From Wuchereria bancrofti (taxonomy: Eukaryota; Nematoda; Chromadorea; Rhabditida; Onchocercidae): a DNA stretch of 64,000 nucleotides. The stretch is taken from the NCBI GenBank assembly GCA_005281725.1, contig SSBO01000013.1, positions 181,100 to 245,099 of the forward strand, given 5' to 3'. The position numbers were made by a program, and so were the translations under genes. Shown here piece after piece: positions 26,552-39,117 of the stretch. Numbering within the stretch: the first letter of the stretch is position 1; every line of letters starts with the position of its first letter. The notes below the pieces were generated by a model. It was not told the DNA's origin, searched no databases, and worked only from the letters and a program-made list of their open reading frames with translations.

Positions 26552-26603
26552 TAGCTATGTAAACTAAATTCAAGTATTTACTGAAATTTAGTTTACATAG
26601 CTA
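26552..26603. repeat. Perfect inverted repeat, 19-bp arms, 14-nt loop
   Basis: The arm TAGCTATGTAAACTAAATT (26552-26570) is exactly complementary to AATTTAGTTTACATAGCTA (26585-26603). A transcript would fold into a perfect hairpin of about 52 nt. It lies about 220 bp upstream of the first exon I can see of the small membrane protein gene. Confidence 0.9.
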
Positions 26604-26822
26604 AATCATTTAAAAAAAAAAAAGAAAAGAAAAAAGGAAAAGGAAAAACAATTATCTTTAGAGTATTACAAAATATTGTGAGCACAAATTTGAATAACAG
26701 AAAATGAAAATTATAATTTAAGAAAAAAAATTATTTTCTATGAAGTGATAAAATTTTGTTGCAACAAATATTTTCAGTAGTTATAATATATCGTGCGGCA
26801 GTGTTTTTTTTTCTTTTTTTAG

Positions 26823-28375
26823 AAAAACTGTTAAAACATTATTGCCAATTATGGATGGTTTTAGTTTTGTAATTCTTATTTTACGTGCTTGTGCTGCAGT
26901 ATGTTTCTCTTCATTTCTTTTATTATCATTTATCAATTCATTCTTTTTTTTCCCATAAGTTTTAATCAAAATTCATTTGCTGAAATTAATTCAGTTTAGC
27001 TAGTTAAATTATTCAAAAAAAGGGAAAAAAGGATAGTTATAAAATTTTATGAAAAATATAGTCTCATATATGAGAAATGCTATCTAATGAATTAAATAGA
27101 AAATATTTATCAATGAAAGAAAAAAATGGATTTTCGTTTAAAAACTAAATAGATAATAGCAATAATTAGATGAATGTAAAATTTACTGAAATTTTTAGAT
27201 TAAAGTATACTTAGAAATTAGGAAATTGTAAAACAAAGATAGTAACAATAATGATAGTGGTAATGATAATAATATTAATAATAATAATAAATAATGATAA
27301 TAATAATATTTTATAATAAGCAGATAGCGAGCTTAATTTCAACAATAAATGCAGTCATTGTTCTTGTCAATGCAAATTATTATGGACATATATTTATGCC
27401 TATAATCGGTTTCATTTTACTTGTCCTTCTTGTCATTTGGACATTTATTGCTGTGGCGGATGTTTTTGCCGGATTACATGAAAAATATAATTGGGTTAGA
27501 TTAATTTCCAATATAACTAAATTTATAAAATTATCAGAACTCTTCAGTTATTTTTTGCCTCTTTGTAATTTCTAAAAATGGAAAAATTTCTAAAAATTCA
27601 AGAAAAAATTAGAAAAATTACAAGAAATTCCTAAAAATTATCATTCCTAAAAATGACCTTTTTTCTTTTTTTCAACTAACCGTTTGAATGATTTCTTTAC
27701 TGATTAATAATTTCTTACTTAAATATAAATTAATAAATAACGTGTATATCTGAATACGTGTGTGCTTTTTTTTACGTGTTATAATTGTAAAAAAAAATGT
27801 AAAAAAAATGTGTAAATGATATCAGTAAAATCATAGATAAAATAAAGAATGTACTGATGAATAAAGATTTTTAAATTATTTGAAATTATATACTTGAGTT
27901 ATTTTAAATTAAAAAATATATATACTATTTATAAATTACAGGTAAGAGGATTAATGTGGTTCAGTGTTCCATATGGTTTATTAACAGCTTATCTTGTCAC
28001 AGCAGCCTATCTTTATGTCATGTTACATCGAAATTTAATTATTGTTAATATTTATTTTTAACAATTATAGCTTTTTTTCTCTTTCAATTTGTTTTAATCT
28101 TCAAAATCTTTTTTTTTTAAATTCTTCATTTTCCTTTTTAAATTTAGCCAAAAATGCAAAGTAATTAAATTAAGTTAATAAATTATTATATTATATTGTT
28201 ACATAGTTATTAAATAATGTAAATGTTTTTAGTAAATTATTCTTAAATTTTTAAATCTCTAATAAATAATGTTTTAATTATTAAGGCATTTACATGGATT
28301 GCAGTATGCAATATGATTACGGATGCATTCATGATAAATTGCTTATCAAATGAATCAATGATAATTCATGTATAA
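26823..28375 (+). CDS. Small multi-pass membrane protein, four predicted helices
   Basis: Exons 26823-26898, 27324-27494, 27942 to 28016 or 28043, and 28286-28375 stay in frame. Hydrophobic stretches are FSFVILILRACAAIASLIS, IIGFILLVLLVIWTFIAVAD, FSVPYGLLTAYLVTAAYLY and FTWIAVCNMITDAFMI. Together they suggest four membrane helices with short loops. The first methionine I can see is at 26851 (MDGFSF), but the exon opens in phase 2 upstream of it, so an earlier exon may exist. The size and helix spacing would fit a MARVEL-like protein, but this is only a resemblance. If exon 3 is not spliced the protein ends at about 28060. Function unknown. Confidence 0.6.
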
Positions 28376-29871
28376 CGGAAAGATACATCAAATTGATTTC
28401 TTACAATTAAATTTTTCATTAGAAAAATATAAATAAATATATGTATACTCTATCAAATCGTATTCTTGATAAAATGCGCCTAAATTATTCAAGGAGATTT
28501 AACAACGCCTAAAATTTTAAGTTGTAATGCTTATAATCTTTGACATCTTATAATACCAAATGTTTTACCTAAATATTGTATCAAATTTTTTTTCATTTTT
28601 ATACAATAACTGTGCTTTTAAATATTGTTTATCCAAATATATATATATATATTATCATTTGACAAAAAAAATTTTTTTTTAATTTATGAAATTATATGGG
28701 TGTTAAATTGATAAAATTATGTTAATACATAGGCAATAAATTTACAAAAATGAATGATATATGCAAAATTATTAAAAGTACAATACGAGTAAATGATAAA
28801 AATGATCAATAAGAGTTTGATTGAAGATGATAACAATCAAATGATCAAAAATATGATCGAAAATTTCACATTTATTTTCATTATGATATTATTTTATAAA
28901 ATTTTCAGTCTAAAAATTTTTGTAATATTAATTTCTTTTATAAAACTTTTAATAAAAAATTTTCACAATTTGTTTTTTTAATACAAAAATTTTTTCAATC
29001 TCGATTTCGATTTAAAATAATTTCAATTTAAAATTTCTTACAGTGAAATTACATTTTTACCTATTTTTAAATTACAAAATTTTTACGAAGTAATTTAATT
29101 GATCTCAGCAATAGTCTGAGTGTTCAAAATTAAATTTCTACATTTATATTATAGCCAAAACAAATGCTTTTTTTAATTTTGATTAACTATTTTAATTTTC
29201 ATTACAACTTAAATTATAAGATACAATATTTATTTAAATATTACAAATATTATTACTAGCAAAATTTTTATAATTAATGTAATAAAAGCTTTTTAAAACT
29301 GTAGAAATATTTGATATTTGATATGTTAGCTAATTTTTTATAATACTTTTTTTACAGAAAATAATATCGATGTTTTTCAAATGTAATTTTATTGTAAATT
29401 TTATGTTTGCAAAATTTAAATTAATGTATTAAAAATAGCTAAAATATGATTAATATAAATTATTACATTTAAAATAATCAGTAATAAGCTATCGAATATG
29501 AATTGTTTCAGCTAATAAAATAATAAAAACAATGAATAATTAAGTGATATTGGGAAATATTTATAGGTGAATTTGTTTACTATCATTAAAATCTTTGAAA
29601 AAAAAAAGGTATATGAAGAGTTTGAATATGATTGATAAAGTTATTTTCTCATTTAAGGATTGCTTATAACTGGTTGCTTTTTCCACTGCTCTTATATCAA
29701 TCTCTTCAGAAATATTTGATATCATTTGATTTTACATTTGGAAGTTTTCTTAAATAAAAAATTTGAAGCAAATTATTTTTATTTTATAATCTATTCATTA
29801 ATTAATCAATTGATAATCCTAATTTAATCGAAATTTGTCCTAGAAGGAAATAATAATTCGAAGAAGATAAT
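28376..29871. other. Gene-free spacer
   Basis: Extremely AT-rich sequence with A/T runs and a short TA-dinucleotide run near 28640. No coding exon, RNA gene or repeat of note was seen. The promoter of the Lys/Glu-rich gene probably lies at its right end. Confidence 0.5.
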
Positions 29872-31824
29872 ATGACTATTATCATAATGATTACTTCCAT
29901 TCTGTCATTAGTGAGTAACATTATTGCACTAACACTGATTATTTTAAGTATTATACAATGTACGGCTAAAAAAACGTTAGTTTTTATCATAAATTACTTT
30001 TTAAAATTATAAGAAAATTAAAAAGTTTTTTGCTAATTAAGAATTGATAAATAATTGTTTGCGTTTCAAAAATGAATTTAAATGATTTGTTTATCTTAGA
30101 ATTACATTCAACAAACAATTCTTTTTCTTAAATTATTTTAAAATTTCCAGTGATTAAATTTTCAAATATTTCAAATTATAGAATTAAAATGTTTAAATTT
30201 CTTAACGATATTAAATTATTGCAATTTTTCTAATCAATGCTTAATAAGCATAAGCTAATAATCTAATAGGCTTTTGAAAAAATGCCTGTTTATCAGGCTT
30301 AAAGCATTCATCAGTTGACAGTACTTTACTTTATAGCTGATAAGAAACAAATAAAATTCATCGATCGCTACAATATGCTAAGCTACCAAATCTGCTTCTA
30401 ACTTTACTGTAATACTTAATTATTAGAGAAAGGTAATAGGCAATTTGCCTTCATCACTCCTCAAATTTTGATTTTGATTAAGCTGAAAAACTGAGTATCT
30501 TCAAATATTATTGAAAAAAGGCATCCCGATTTCCGGTTTTGACCTGTGATCATGAAGAGGTGATGAAGGTTATCCGTTGAGCTATGGAAATATCCTTTTT
30601 TCACATAATCTCGCAATATTATCAAAAGTGCGTTATAGCAGAGATTATTAATAACGAATATTTCAGTGATAAGCCACCGACACCAGCAGGAGGTGCAGCC
30701 GCTCCGGCAGCTACCACTCCGGCAACAGCCGCGCAACCTGGCGAGGAAAAGAAAGGAGAAGAGAAGAAAGATCAGAAAAGGGAAGGGGAAGGTGAGAAGA
30801 AGAGCAAGAAATCGGAACAAGAAAAGAAGGAGGGTGAAGGTGGTGAGGGGGAGAAAAAGGGTGATGAAAAAAAGGAAAGTGAGGGTGAGAAGAAGGAAGA
30901 GGACAAAAAACAGGAAGAGGGTGATAAGAAAGAGGAAGGTAAAAAGAGTGAAGAGAAGAGGGAAGAAAAAAAAGAGGGAGAGGTAAGTGTGGAGTTTTTG
31001 TTTGTTGTTTTGTAGTTGGATGTCCTGAAATAGAAACTTGAATAGATTTTTTGAAATTGATCAATTCGAAATGTCTCAATTATATTTAGGATTACAAATT
31101 TTGGTGTTACCTTTCGATTTTTGTACCTTTTGTAAACAATTATCAGCAATTGTCTGTTGCACAATACTTGAAATGAAATGGTATATAGCAAAACAAATTC
31201 TTCAATTCCTATCGCCATAAGATAGTAATAATATGAGGGATAAGCGGAAGATCATATCCGATCGGATCTAATTCAATAAAAATTTTAGCTTTCAATTAAT
31301 GGTTTAAATTTTATAGGAAGAGAAAGGTGAAAAGAAGGAGGGTTCCAAGAAGGAAAGTTCCAAAAAGGAGGAATCAAAGAAAGAGGTAATGAAATTTTCA
31401 GTTTTAAGTTTTCCCATTTCTCTATTTCACTTGTGAATTTAAAAAAAAAAAAGAAAAAAAAAGAAAAAAAGAGAAAAGAAAAAAGAAACAAAAAAAAATT
31501 CAGGAAGAGAAAAAGGGTTCGAAGAAGGAAAGTTCCAAAAAGGAAGGATCAAAGAAGGAAGGGTCCAAGAAGGAGGTAGATTTTTTTTTCTTTTTTTATT
31601 TGCTTCCTAAATTATTAATTGAATAATGGAAATAGAAATTCGAGAAAGGAATTTTTTTATTTTTTATGGAAATAAAAATTTAAGAAAGGAAATTCTCGTT
31701 TTTTTCTCTTTTTTAGGAAGGTGAAGGTGAAAAAAAGGAAGAGGAAAAGAAGGATGAAGAAAAGAAGGATGAGGAAAAGAAAGATGAAGAGAAGAAGGAT
31801 GAAGAGGAAAGAAAGGATGAATAA
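29872..31824 (+). CDS. Lys/Glu-rich low-complexity protein with hydrophobic leader
   Basis: Five exons: 29872-29975, 30667-30982, 31317-31385, 31504-31575 and 31717-31824, in phase, 222 residues. Residues 1 to about 30 form a hydrophobic helix that ends in IIQCTAKKT, a likely membrane anchor or uncleaved leader. A short Pro/Ala segment (DKPPTPAGGAAAPAATTPA) follows. The rest is almost wholly Lys, Glu, Gly, Asp and Ser, in repeats such as GEKKE, SKKESSKKE and EEKKDE, so probably disordered and highly charged. Exons 3-5 each open with a related GAAGAG/GAAGGT repeat, suggesting growth by exon duplication. The next gene has the same leader architecture. Family unrecognised. The leader-to-exon-2 join (AC|T) is supported by phase and by the shared KKT. 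Confidence 0.75.
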
Positions 31825-33184
31825 TAAATAATTGGATTTAAAAAAAAAGCAAAAAAAGAATTGGTGTGCAAAATGATGATCTATCTCAAAAGTATAAAAC
31901 AAAGTATTAATTTGAAAAAAGAAGTCAAATGATTCATAACTTTTAAATATTTTGAATCGTTTAATATTTCTACTAACAAAATTTATTTCAAATAAAGCAA
32001 AAAGAATTGAATAAATTTATTAATACTCATTAAAATATTGTTGCATTTAACTCTGAACAAAAATCTGAAAAATATTGCTCAAACTTAAAGATGATTAGAC
32101 AACATTAACAAATAATTTTAATGAAATTTTTCAATTCGAATCTTTTTTCCTAATAATATTTAAATTAAGCAGTACTTTAATATCATTTTTATCATATTCT
32201 TTCAATTATCAGTGATCATTTCTCCTTTTTCCTTTAATAATTTATCTTATTTGAATTTGTCATATAATTCTGCTTAAAATGTCTGTAATAGAAACATTGC
32301 TTATAATTTTAAAATATTGCTTAAATTATTGAATGCAAAAAAATTATTAAATATGAAGCATTTTACAAGTCATGTACATATATGGATTGAATGTTTAAAA
32401 ATAATAAGCCTATTTTAGTAAAGAAAATTAAAAGATAGTGAAAAGATTGTTTTCCAGATAGGTAGTACATGAAGCCATAAAGGTTTATAATCAAACAAAG
32501 CCATTTGTAAAAACAACATTGCATTGTTGAAATTGCGTTTAATTAAATTTAATTTACATTAATTTTTAATTTAATTAAAATTAACCTTAATTAATTGATC
32601 ATACAAAATTTTTGTTATTCCTTTTTCTCCTTTAATATTATTTTGTTTTTTTTATATTTTATTTTATTCTTACGATATTATGCAAAAAAAATTAAAAAAT
32701 TTGAATTTTTGCATGATATTTTATGTTGAAACAATTAGTATAACAGTTATGAAATGGCAATATATTTGTTATTCTTATGAAAAATACAGTGAAAAGCAGC
32801 AGAAGTCTGAATTCTTCTATTGTCAAAGTGATTAATTGAATTCTTATCATTTTGTATTTTTCTACAATAATATGAATGCGATAAATTAAATCAGGAAATT
32901 TAACAAGAAAGGAAATATGTTATTTTTGAAATGACATTGTCGTTATCAAGTGAAGGGATGGAAAAGCTTCCAAAAAAAGTGCTATTATCAACTTTATCAG
33001 ATTATATTACGCATATGCAAAATTTTATCTATCTTTAATTTCGTTTTTCAGTTTCATACTTTTTTTTCAAATATATTAATGACTTTTTTTTTATTCTCAC
33101 AATATATTCTAATATATTATGTTCATAGATAAAGAAGAAAAGAGCAGATAAAAAAGAAATTTAAAAATATCAATAACAGTAATA
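31825..33184. other. Gene-free spacer
   Basis: AT-rich, no exon with splice support. It separates two same-strand genes with matching N-terminal layouts and includes the 3' end of the first, with AATAAA overlapping the stop region near 31823. Confidence 0.5.
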
Positions 33185-35730
33185 ATGGATAAATTGAAAT
33201 TGATTGAATCACCTATATTGTTGATTTTTCATTTTATATTATTTCTATATGTTGCCGTAATTTATTCTATTAATTGCTGCAGCTCAAAAAAAACTCCTCG
33301 TGCGGTTCGTTTAAAAAAATTAAGAAAAAAAATCTACCAAATTAAATTGACTTAATAATTGCAAGAAATATATTTGAGAAATCTATCAAATTAAATTGAT
33401 TTAATAATTGTAAGAAATATATTTGAGAAATATTCTTATTTAAGTTTTCCATTACCTATAATAATATTTGAGCTAATCTTATCAATGAAATAAATAATCA
33501 CTGTAGTGATGAATAGCCACTTACTATCATTCAAAGACAAGATCATTTGTACTTATTATGTCATTGTTTACTTTGTTTATTTTTCATTGTTTCTTTGTTT
33601 TTTTAATTTTCGGTTTATTTTTCTACGAGAATTGCATCAGAAATGAAATAAACAAAAGGTTTATTTTAATTATATTTGTCAAACGAAAAAAAATGATAAT
33701 TTTATTAACTGTCAATAAATATCAATTGCAATCATTAATTATTTTTTTTTTGAATGAATTTTATTTTAGAAGGCCACAAAAGAACAGAAAGGAACGACAG
33801 ATGGACAAGGTATGATGTTTTATAAATATTATGAATGTTTGTGAAAAAAATTTTTTTCATTAACTTAATTTCATTAAATTTTCGAAAAAAAAATGACGAG
33901 CGCTTCATTAAATTAAATTCGATAACAGTATTACAAGATTAATTACTCTTTGATAATTAAGGATATGAAAACTGCTATACAGTATATGTTAAAATGGAAA
34001 CTAAAATCTTAGATGAATTCTTTCGGAACTGAAAATGCATTAATTTAATTTACTTCAATAATTTATTAAATGATCCTATGACATACATTAAAGACAGGGG
34101 TCAATTTAATCAGACATGTTTGAGATTTACTAAAATATATTGTTACCATATATATTACAGGTGCGCAAGCAGGATTTGTTGCTGCTGCTGCTGCTGCTGC
34201 AGATAGAGGTCAATTTAATCAGGTAAGTTTGAGATTTACAAAAATTTGAACTAATCCTTTTATTACATCTTTTCGTCCATTAGTTGTTTTTTTAGGGTGG
34301 TGATGCTGTTCCTGTTGCAGAAGTACCAAAAGCACCTGGACAGGGAGGTATAGCCGGTGAATTAGTTTATAAATTCATGATAATTTTAATACTTTAAAAA
34401 AAAGCTAATTCATGATAATTTTAATATTTAAGCAAAAATAAAAATTTGTTTACAAGCTAAATGATATAATGATAAAATGATAATTTCTAAATCTAAAATG
34501 ATAGCAACTTTTATTAGATTTGGGCTTTTGCATATTTTTTTTTAACGTGTAAATAATTCGCTCTTATACTAATTTGGAAAGATTAATTTTAGGAACTTAT
34601 GACCCGAACTATCAAACATTAGCTGGGGTAGGTGGTGAAGTATTTGGTGAAGATAAAAAGAGAGATGCTGGTGCTGGTGGTGGTGGTGGTGGTGGTGCTG
34701 GAGGACCACAGGCACCACAAGTTGCTGGAATGGCTGGTAGGTTTAATTGATTATCCATGTATTTTAAAAGAATTTTTTATGTTTGAAATTACCTGTTTTA
34801 AAATGTTTAATTAAATTAATATCATTAGAAGGAAGGTTTTTTAAGAAATTTTTTAGGAACCTATGATCCAAACTATCAGACTTTAGCTGGTGTGGGTGGT
34901 GAAATATTCGGTCAAGACAAAAAGAAAGATATTGGTGGTGGCGGTGGTGGTCCACAAGCCCCTATTAATAAAGATGAAAAAGCTGGCACATTTGATCCCA
35001 ATTATCAAGTATGCAATTTTATTTTAATATTTTTCAATCTATGTGTGAATTTTATACAAAATACATCTAGAACTTTCATTTGTAACGAACTTTTAAGTTT
35101 TATTTTTAAAATTATTTAAATTTGTTGAATTTTATATCATTTGTATCAAATAAATTATATTTCAGACTTTAGCAGGAGTTGGTGGTGAAGTATTTGGTGC
35201 AGATAAAAAACAAGAAGGTGGTGGTCGCGGTGGCGGTGTTGGACCAAAAGCACCTGATAATAAAGATGCTAAAGCAGGAACTTTTGATCCTAATTATCAA
35301 ACACTAGCTGGTGTTGGCGGTGAAGTATTCGGGCAAGATAAGAAAGAAGCTGATGGTGGCGGTGGTGGTGGACCACGAGCTCCAGAAAATAAAGATATTA
35401 AAGCCGGCACATATGATCCTAACTATCAGGTATAACAATTTTTAAATAATAGTTTCATTTAAAAAAAAAACAAAGAACAAAGAAAAAAGAAACAAAAAGC
35501 AAGAAAAAAAACTTACCTTTAATACTAATCTCTTTATAAAAAAGGTAAATGACATTATTAGTTAATTTCGATCAATTTTTTCACTTATTTAAACTCAAAT
35601 TATTTTATGATAAAGAAAATGAGACAAGAAGAAATATCATATATCATTTCCACTTTTTACATTTTATTCCGTTTTACAGACCCTTGCTGGTGTGGGCGGT
35701 GAAGTATTTGGTGCAGACAAAAAGATATGA
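33185..35730 (+). CDS. Gly-rich tandem-repeat protein (DPNYQTLAGVGGEVFG repeats) with hydrophobic leader
   Basis: Eight exons: 33185-33304, 33770-33809, 34161-34222, 34296-34347, 34593-34736, 34857-35008, 35166-35429 and 35680-35730; all phases agree, 294 residues. Residues about 10-30 form a hydrophobic helix followed by NCCSSKKT. Next come a run of seven alanines and a short linker. Then five repeats follow of the consensus GTYDPNYQTLAGVGGEVFG-x-DKK, starting at about residue 92 and separated by Gly-rich spacers ending in PQAP or PKAP plus NKDxKAG. The last repeat ends at the stop (ADKKI). Repeats 3 and 5 are both split by an intron after NYQ, and repeats 1 and 2 both begin at a G|GA junction. 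No enzyme or binding domain is recognisable. It is probably anchored by its leader with the repeats as a flexible array; localisation and role are unknown. Confidence 0.8.
33331..33428. repeat. 49-bp direct duplication in intron 1
   Basis: Two adjacent copies start at 33331 and 33380, each beginning AATCTAYCAAATTAAATTGA and differing at a few bases. They lie just inside the first intron of the repeat-protein gene. Confidence 0.85.
34093..34246 (+). repeat. Direct duplication covering the exon 3 donor, 109 bp apart
   Basis: The segment 34202-34246, which covers the end of exon 3 (GGTCAATTTAATCAG) and the start of its intron, has a near copy at 34093-34136 in the preceding intron. In that copy the donor GGTAAGT is altered to ACATGT, so it could not be used as the same donor. 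Confidence 0.8.
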
Positions 35731-36943
35731 GCTAATAAATCTTTATAAAACATTATTTTATTGATAAAGAAAAAAAACGTCAGCTTTGTACTCATATCAC
35801 CATTGCATTTACAATTTATGCATTTTAATTCTATAAAATTAATCACTTTCTAATTCTAATGCATACAATACAGTCTCATTTCTTTCTAAAAAAATTTAAT
35901 TACAATTTTAAATGAAATAATGACATAGAATATTTTGTTTGTATTAGAACAGAATGTTACAACAAACAAAATTATGAAAATGGCCATTTCTTAATGTGTC
36001 ATGCAGTACATTCAACTGATATGTTATACAGTACATTCAACTGATATTTATTGGTGAAAATGAGCGCTGACATTAATTTAAAATTATGTAATTAAGATGA
36101 AAAATTGAATTTATATATGATTCATTGATAAAAAATACATTTCAATTTCCATCAATGCTTAAAATTTTTATCTCAAATTACGAAATTTTTTTTTCTTTTT
36201 GGCTATTTTAATTTCATATTTGCACCATTAAAGCAAAAAAAAAACACTATAATATAACTTTAAATACTTCACGTTTTTTAAAAATTTCAATGCTACTAAT
36301 GTTAAACTTAAATATATATAAAATTACGGTAATCAGATTATTCCGCAATTTCTACTCTTTTAGACTATTACTGTAGCAATAATTGCAAAAGCAAAAAAAT
36401 GGATGCAATCATAATAAAATATATAACACTTCACTTCTCACCTTTTCCACTTAATTATTAACTTAATTATTGTGTAAACAAAAAAGCAGATGTAACGTTC
36501 TCCTTTTTTCCTCCCTCTCTCTCTCTCTTTCTCTCTCTCCCTTCATTTTCCTTCTGTTTCATTGTTCACTAATAAAATGAAAAATAGAAGAAGTTAAATA
36601 TAAATTTTATTTCAACGCTCAATAAATGCTACTATTTTTTTAAAAAAAAAAGAGAAAAAATTTAGAATTTCATACACAATTCATTAAGAATTAACAATGA
36701 AAATGAATGATCAAAACTACAAATAATTCAAACAATACCTGTGACAGGTATAAACAATGGTCATTAAATGAATATACTATCTGTTGATTTGATACAATAT
36801 TTTATGCGGAATTTTATATTAATAACAAGGTATCTGGTAGTCATCAGCTTATCCATACACATTTCATTTAGTATCCCTCATATAATTAATCTTTTTGCGT
36901 ATTTCCTTCAATCAGCTGGGCTAGTTAACTAAGAGGACAATAT

Positions 36944-36976
36944 GCATAGGCTCATTTGCATCAAATGAGCCTATGC
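36944..36976. repeat. Perfect inverted repeat, 15-bp arms, 3-nt loop
   Basis: GCATAGGCTCATTTG at 36944-36958 is exactly complementary to CAAATGAGCCTATGC at 36962-36976. It sits in the spacer with no gene nearby and looks richer in G+C than its surroundings. Confidence 0.9.
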
Positions 36977-38910
36977 CTAGCAACTTATACCGCAATGCCA
37001 CACTTTCATCATCTTATCGGATAAAATAACTAAACTAAATGCTCTATGATAGGTTTCGTTTTTCCTTCTTCCTTTAAAGTATACGGTATCCATATACATA
37101 CATTTTATTCCTATTATAATTTTCGATACATTATACTTTTCCCTTAAATACTACAATTTTATTTCACAATCTTTGTTTACAACTTTTTTTTTCAGTCAAT
37201 TCCTTTTTGCTAAAATATCTATTTAAGTTATTTCATCATAGTTCTTATGAATAACATAATGATAGTATTATTGGTAGAATGGATTAGGATGAAATATTTA
37301 TTTAATAAATAACAAAAATTAATTCATATTATTCTATTAATATATGTTTGTTTAATTATTGACTTTGCTTTAAATTTTTAGCAGTACTATAACTTTTGCT
37401 AGTTTAGTTTAATTTCATTCTAATTTTAACTTATTTTCCCACTATAATTGCTTATTTCACTTTACTCTATTAAATGGTAAAAGATAGAATTGATGAAAAT
37501 TGTAGCTAAGTGAAAAGATGAAGTATAGGTAAAAGCAGTATAATGGACCCCTGCCATGAGGTCATCTCATCATCATCATCTCACCTCTATGACCCCTGCT
37601 GTACTCGACAACCTCTTTTCTATTACTTTTTGAGCATAATTATAAGTGCAAATTTACCATTCCTCAATATTTGTTTGATTTTGCACATTTACCGCTTTCG
37701 GATACTGTAGTTCTCGCATGAAATTTATAATTTTTAAACTGTCGGCATTTCATTTTGCAACAATAAATATTTCTTTATAATGTATTGTAAAATTATTCAA
37801 AAAAAAAAAAAAAAATCATAAAGTTTATAAGCTAATAATTATATATAAGGCAACAATTAATAATTATTCTAAGTTCGTAATAAATAACTTTTGTTTTGTT
37901 TTTCAAGTAATCCTAATCCTGTGAGTGAATTTTTTCAAATTTTGTCTGAAACATTTGATTGATGATTTAAACGCTTTAATCAAAAATGATTATGATCAGA
38001 TCAGTACGATACTGATGTTCATTTATTATAGTCAAAATAAGACATTTGTTAGCATAGTTACTTAAAAGATTTACTTAATTAACAACATATCGATAATGCT
38101 TAATGCTTTCTTAGCATTCATTGTTTACAGTGTCATAAATCGTATGCTAAATTATCTGGTATATTAGTAAAGAGTGTAAACGAATTTTTATGATGCTATT
38201 TAATTTACCAATGTGTTGAAAAATGAAGATCTATTAGTGATTATTTTATGTTTCTTTGCCAGATGTTATCATTCTGTCGAGAATTAGATCAAAAAGAATA
38301 AATTATTTTACAGTAATGAAAAAACTATGATAAAAAAGAATCTTTTTTTTTGCTAAATTTAAAATTTAGGCTGCAAGATAAGAGAAACAAATTTTTTGGA
38401 ATTAAATAATTAAACATTGATAAAATGATTAATTTAATCATCAAACAAAAATATCATATCATATTATTTAAACAGTTCCATTTCATCTGTACATAAATGC
38501 TTTATATGGATTTTTCTGCATTAGTGATTTCCAATTAATTAGTCAAAACTTTTAATAATTATGCATATACATATAAATTTGTGCAATAATATATGATTTA
38601 TATGAATGATTGATTAGTACTGCATTATATCATTGATACTATTTTTAAACAAAATCATTAATTTATTTACTTATTCGATGAAACATGAATTAAAGCATGA
38701 ATTATTACATATGTCTTAAAATTTTTAAGTTAAATCAATCGATAATTTAGCAACTTGCATCAAAAAGAGTTTGATTGGAATGATATATTTGTCGAAATGT
38801 AATGAAAGTTATTTTATTGCTTAAGGTTAACTTAGACAGGACAGAAATCACTTCTAAAATTCAGCATAAATCGTTGCATCAATAGATCGAAACCAAACCA
38901 AAACTTTGTA

Positions 38911-39117
38911 ATAATAATAATGATAGTAATAATAATAATGATAATAATAATAATAGTAATAATAATAATAATAATAGTAATAACAATAATAATAATAACA
39001 CTAGGAATAAAAATAATAATAATAATCAATAATAATAATACTAGCAATAAAAATAATAATAATCAGTAATAATAATAATAACACTAGCAATAAAAATAAT
39101 AATAATAAATGATAATA
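38911..39117. repeat. Compound AAT microsatellite with higher-order repeat
   Basis: Mostly AAT/TAA triplets with scattered TAG, TGA and CAA. Its right half has a longer repeat of about 40 bp built around ACTAGSAATAAAAATAAT. Open frames across it read as poly-Ile and have no meaning as protein. Confidence 0.85.

Larger units (their letters stand above)
23964..26822. other. Gene-free spacer
   Basis: Holds the 3' untranslated region of the mannosidase and AT-rich sequence. Several short open frames are Phe/Leu/Ile-rich and lack splice signals or family resemblance. The only structured elements I see are the short tandem repeat near 26244 and the hairpin near 26552. Confidence 0.5.

Noticed and set aside
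30461..31902. Minus-strand frames rich in Ser, Phe and Pro opposite the Lys/Glu-rich gene
   Set aside because: They are the complement of AAG/GAA/GAG codons. The plus strand has matching splice phases and a leader.
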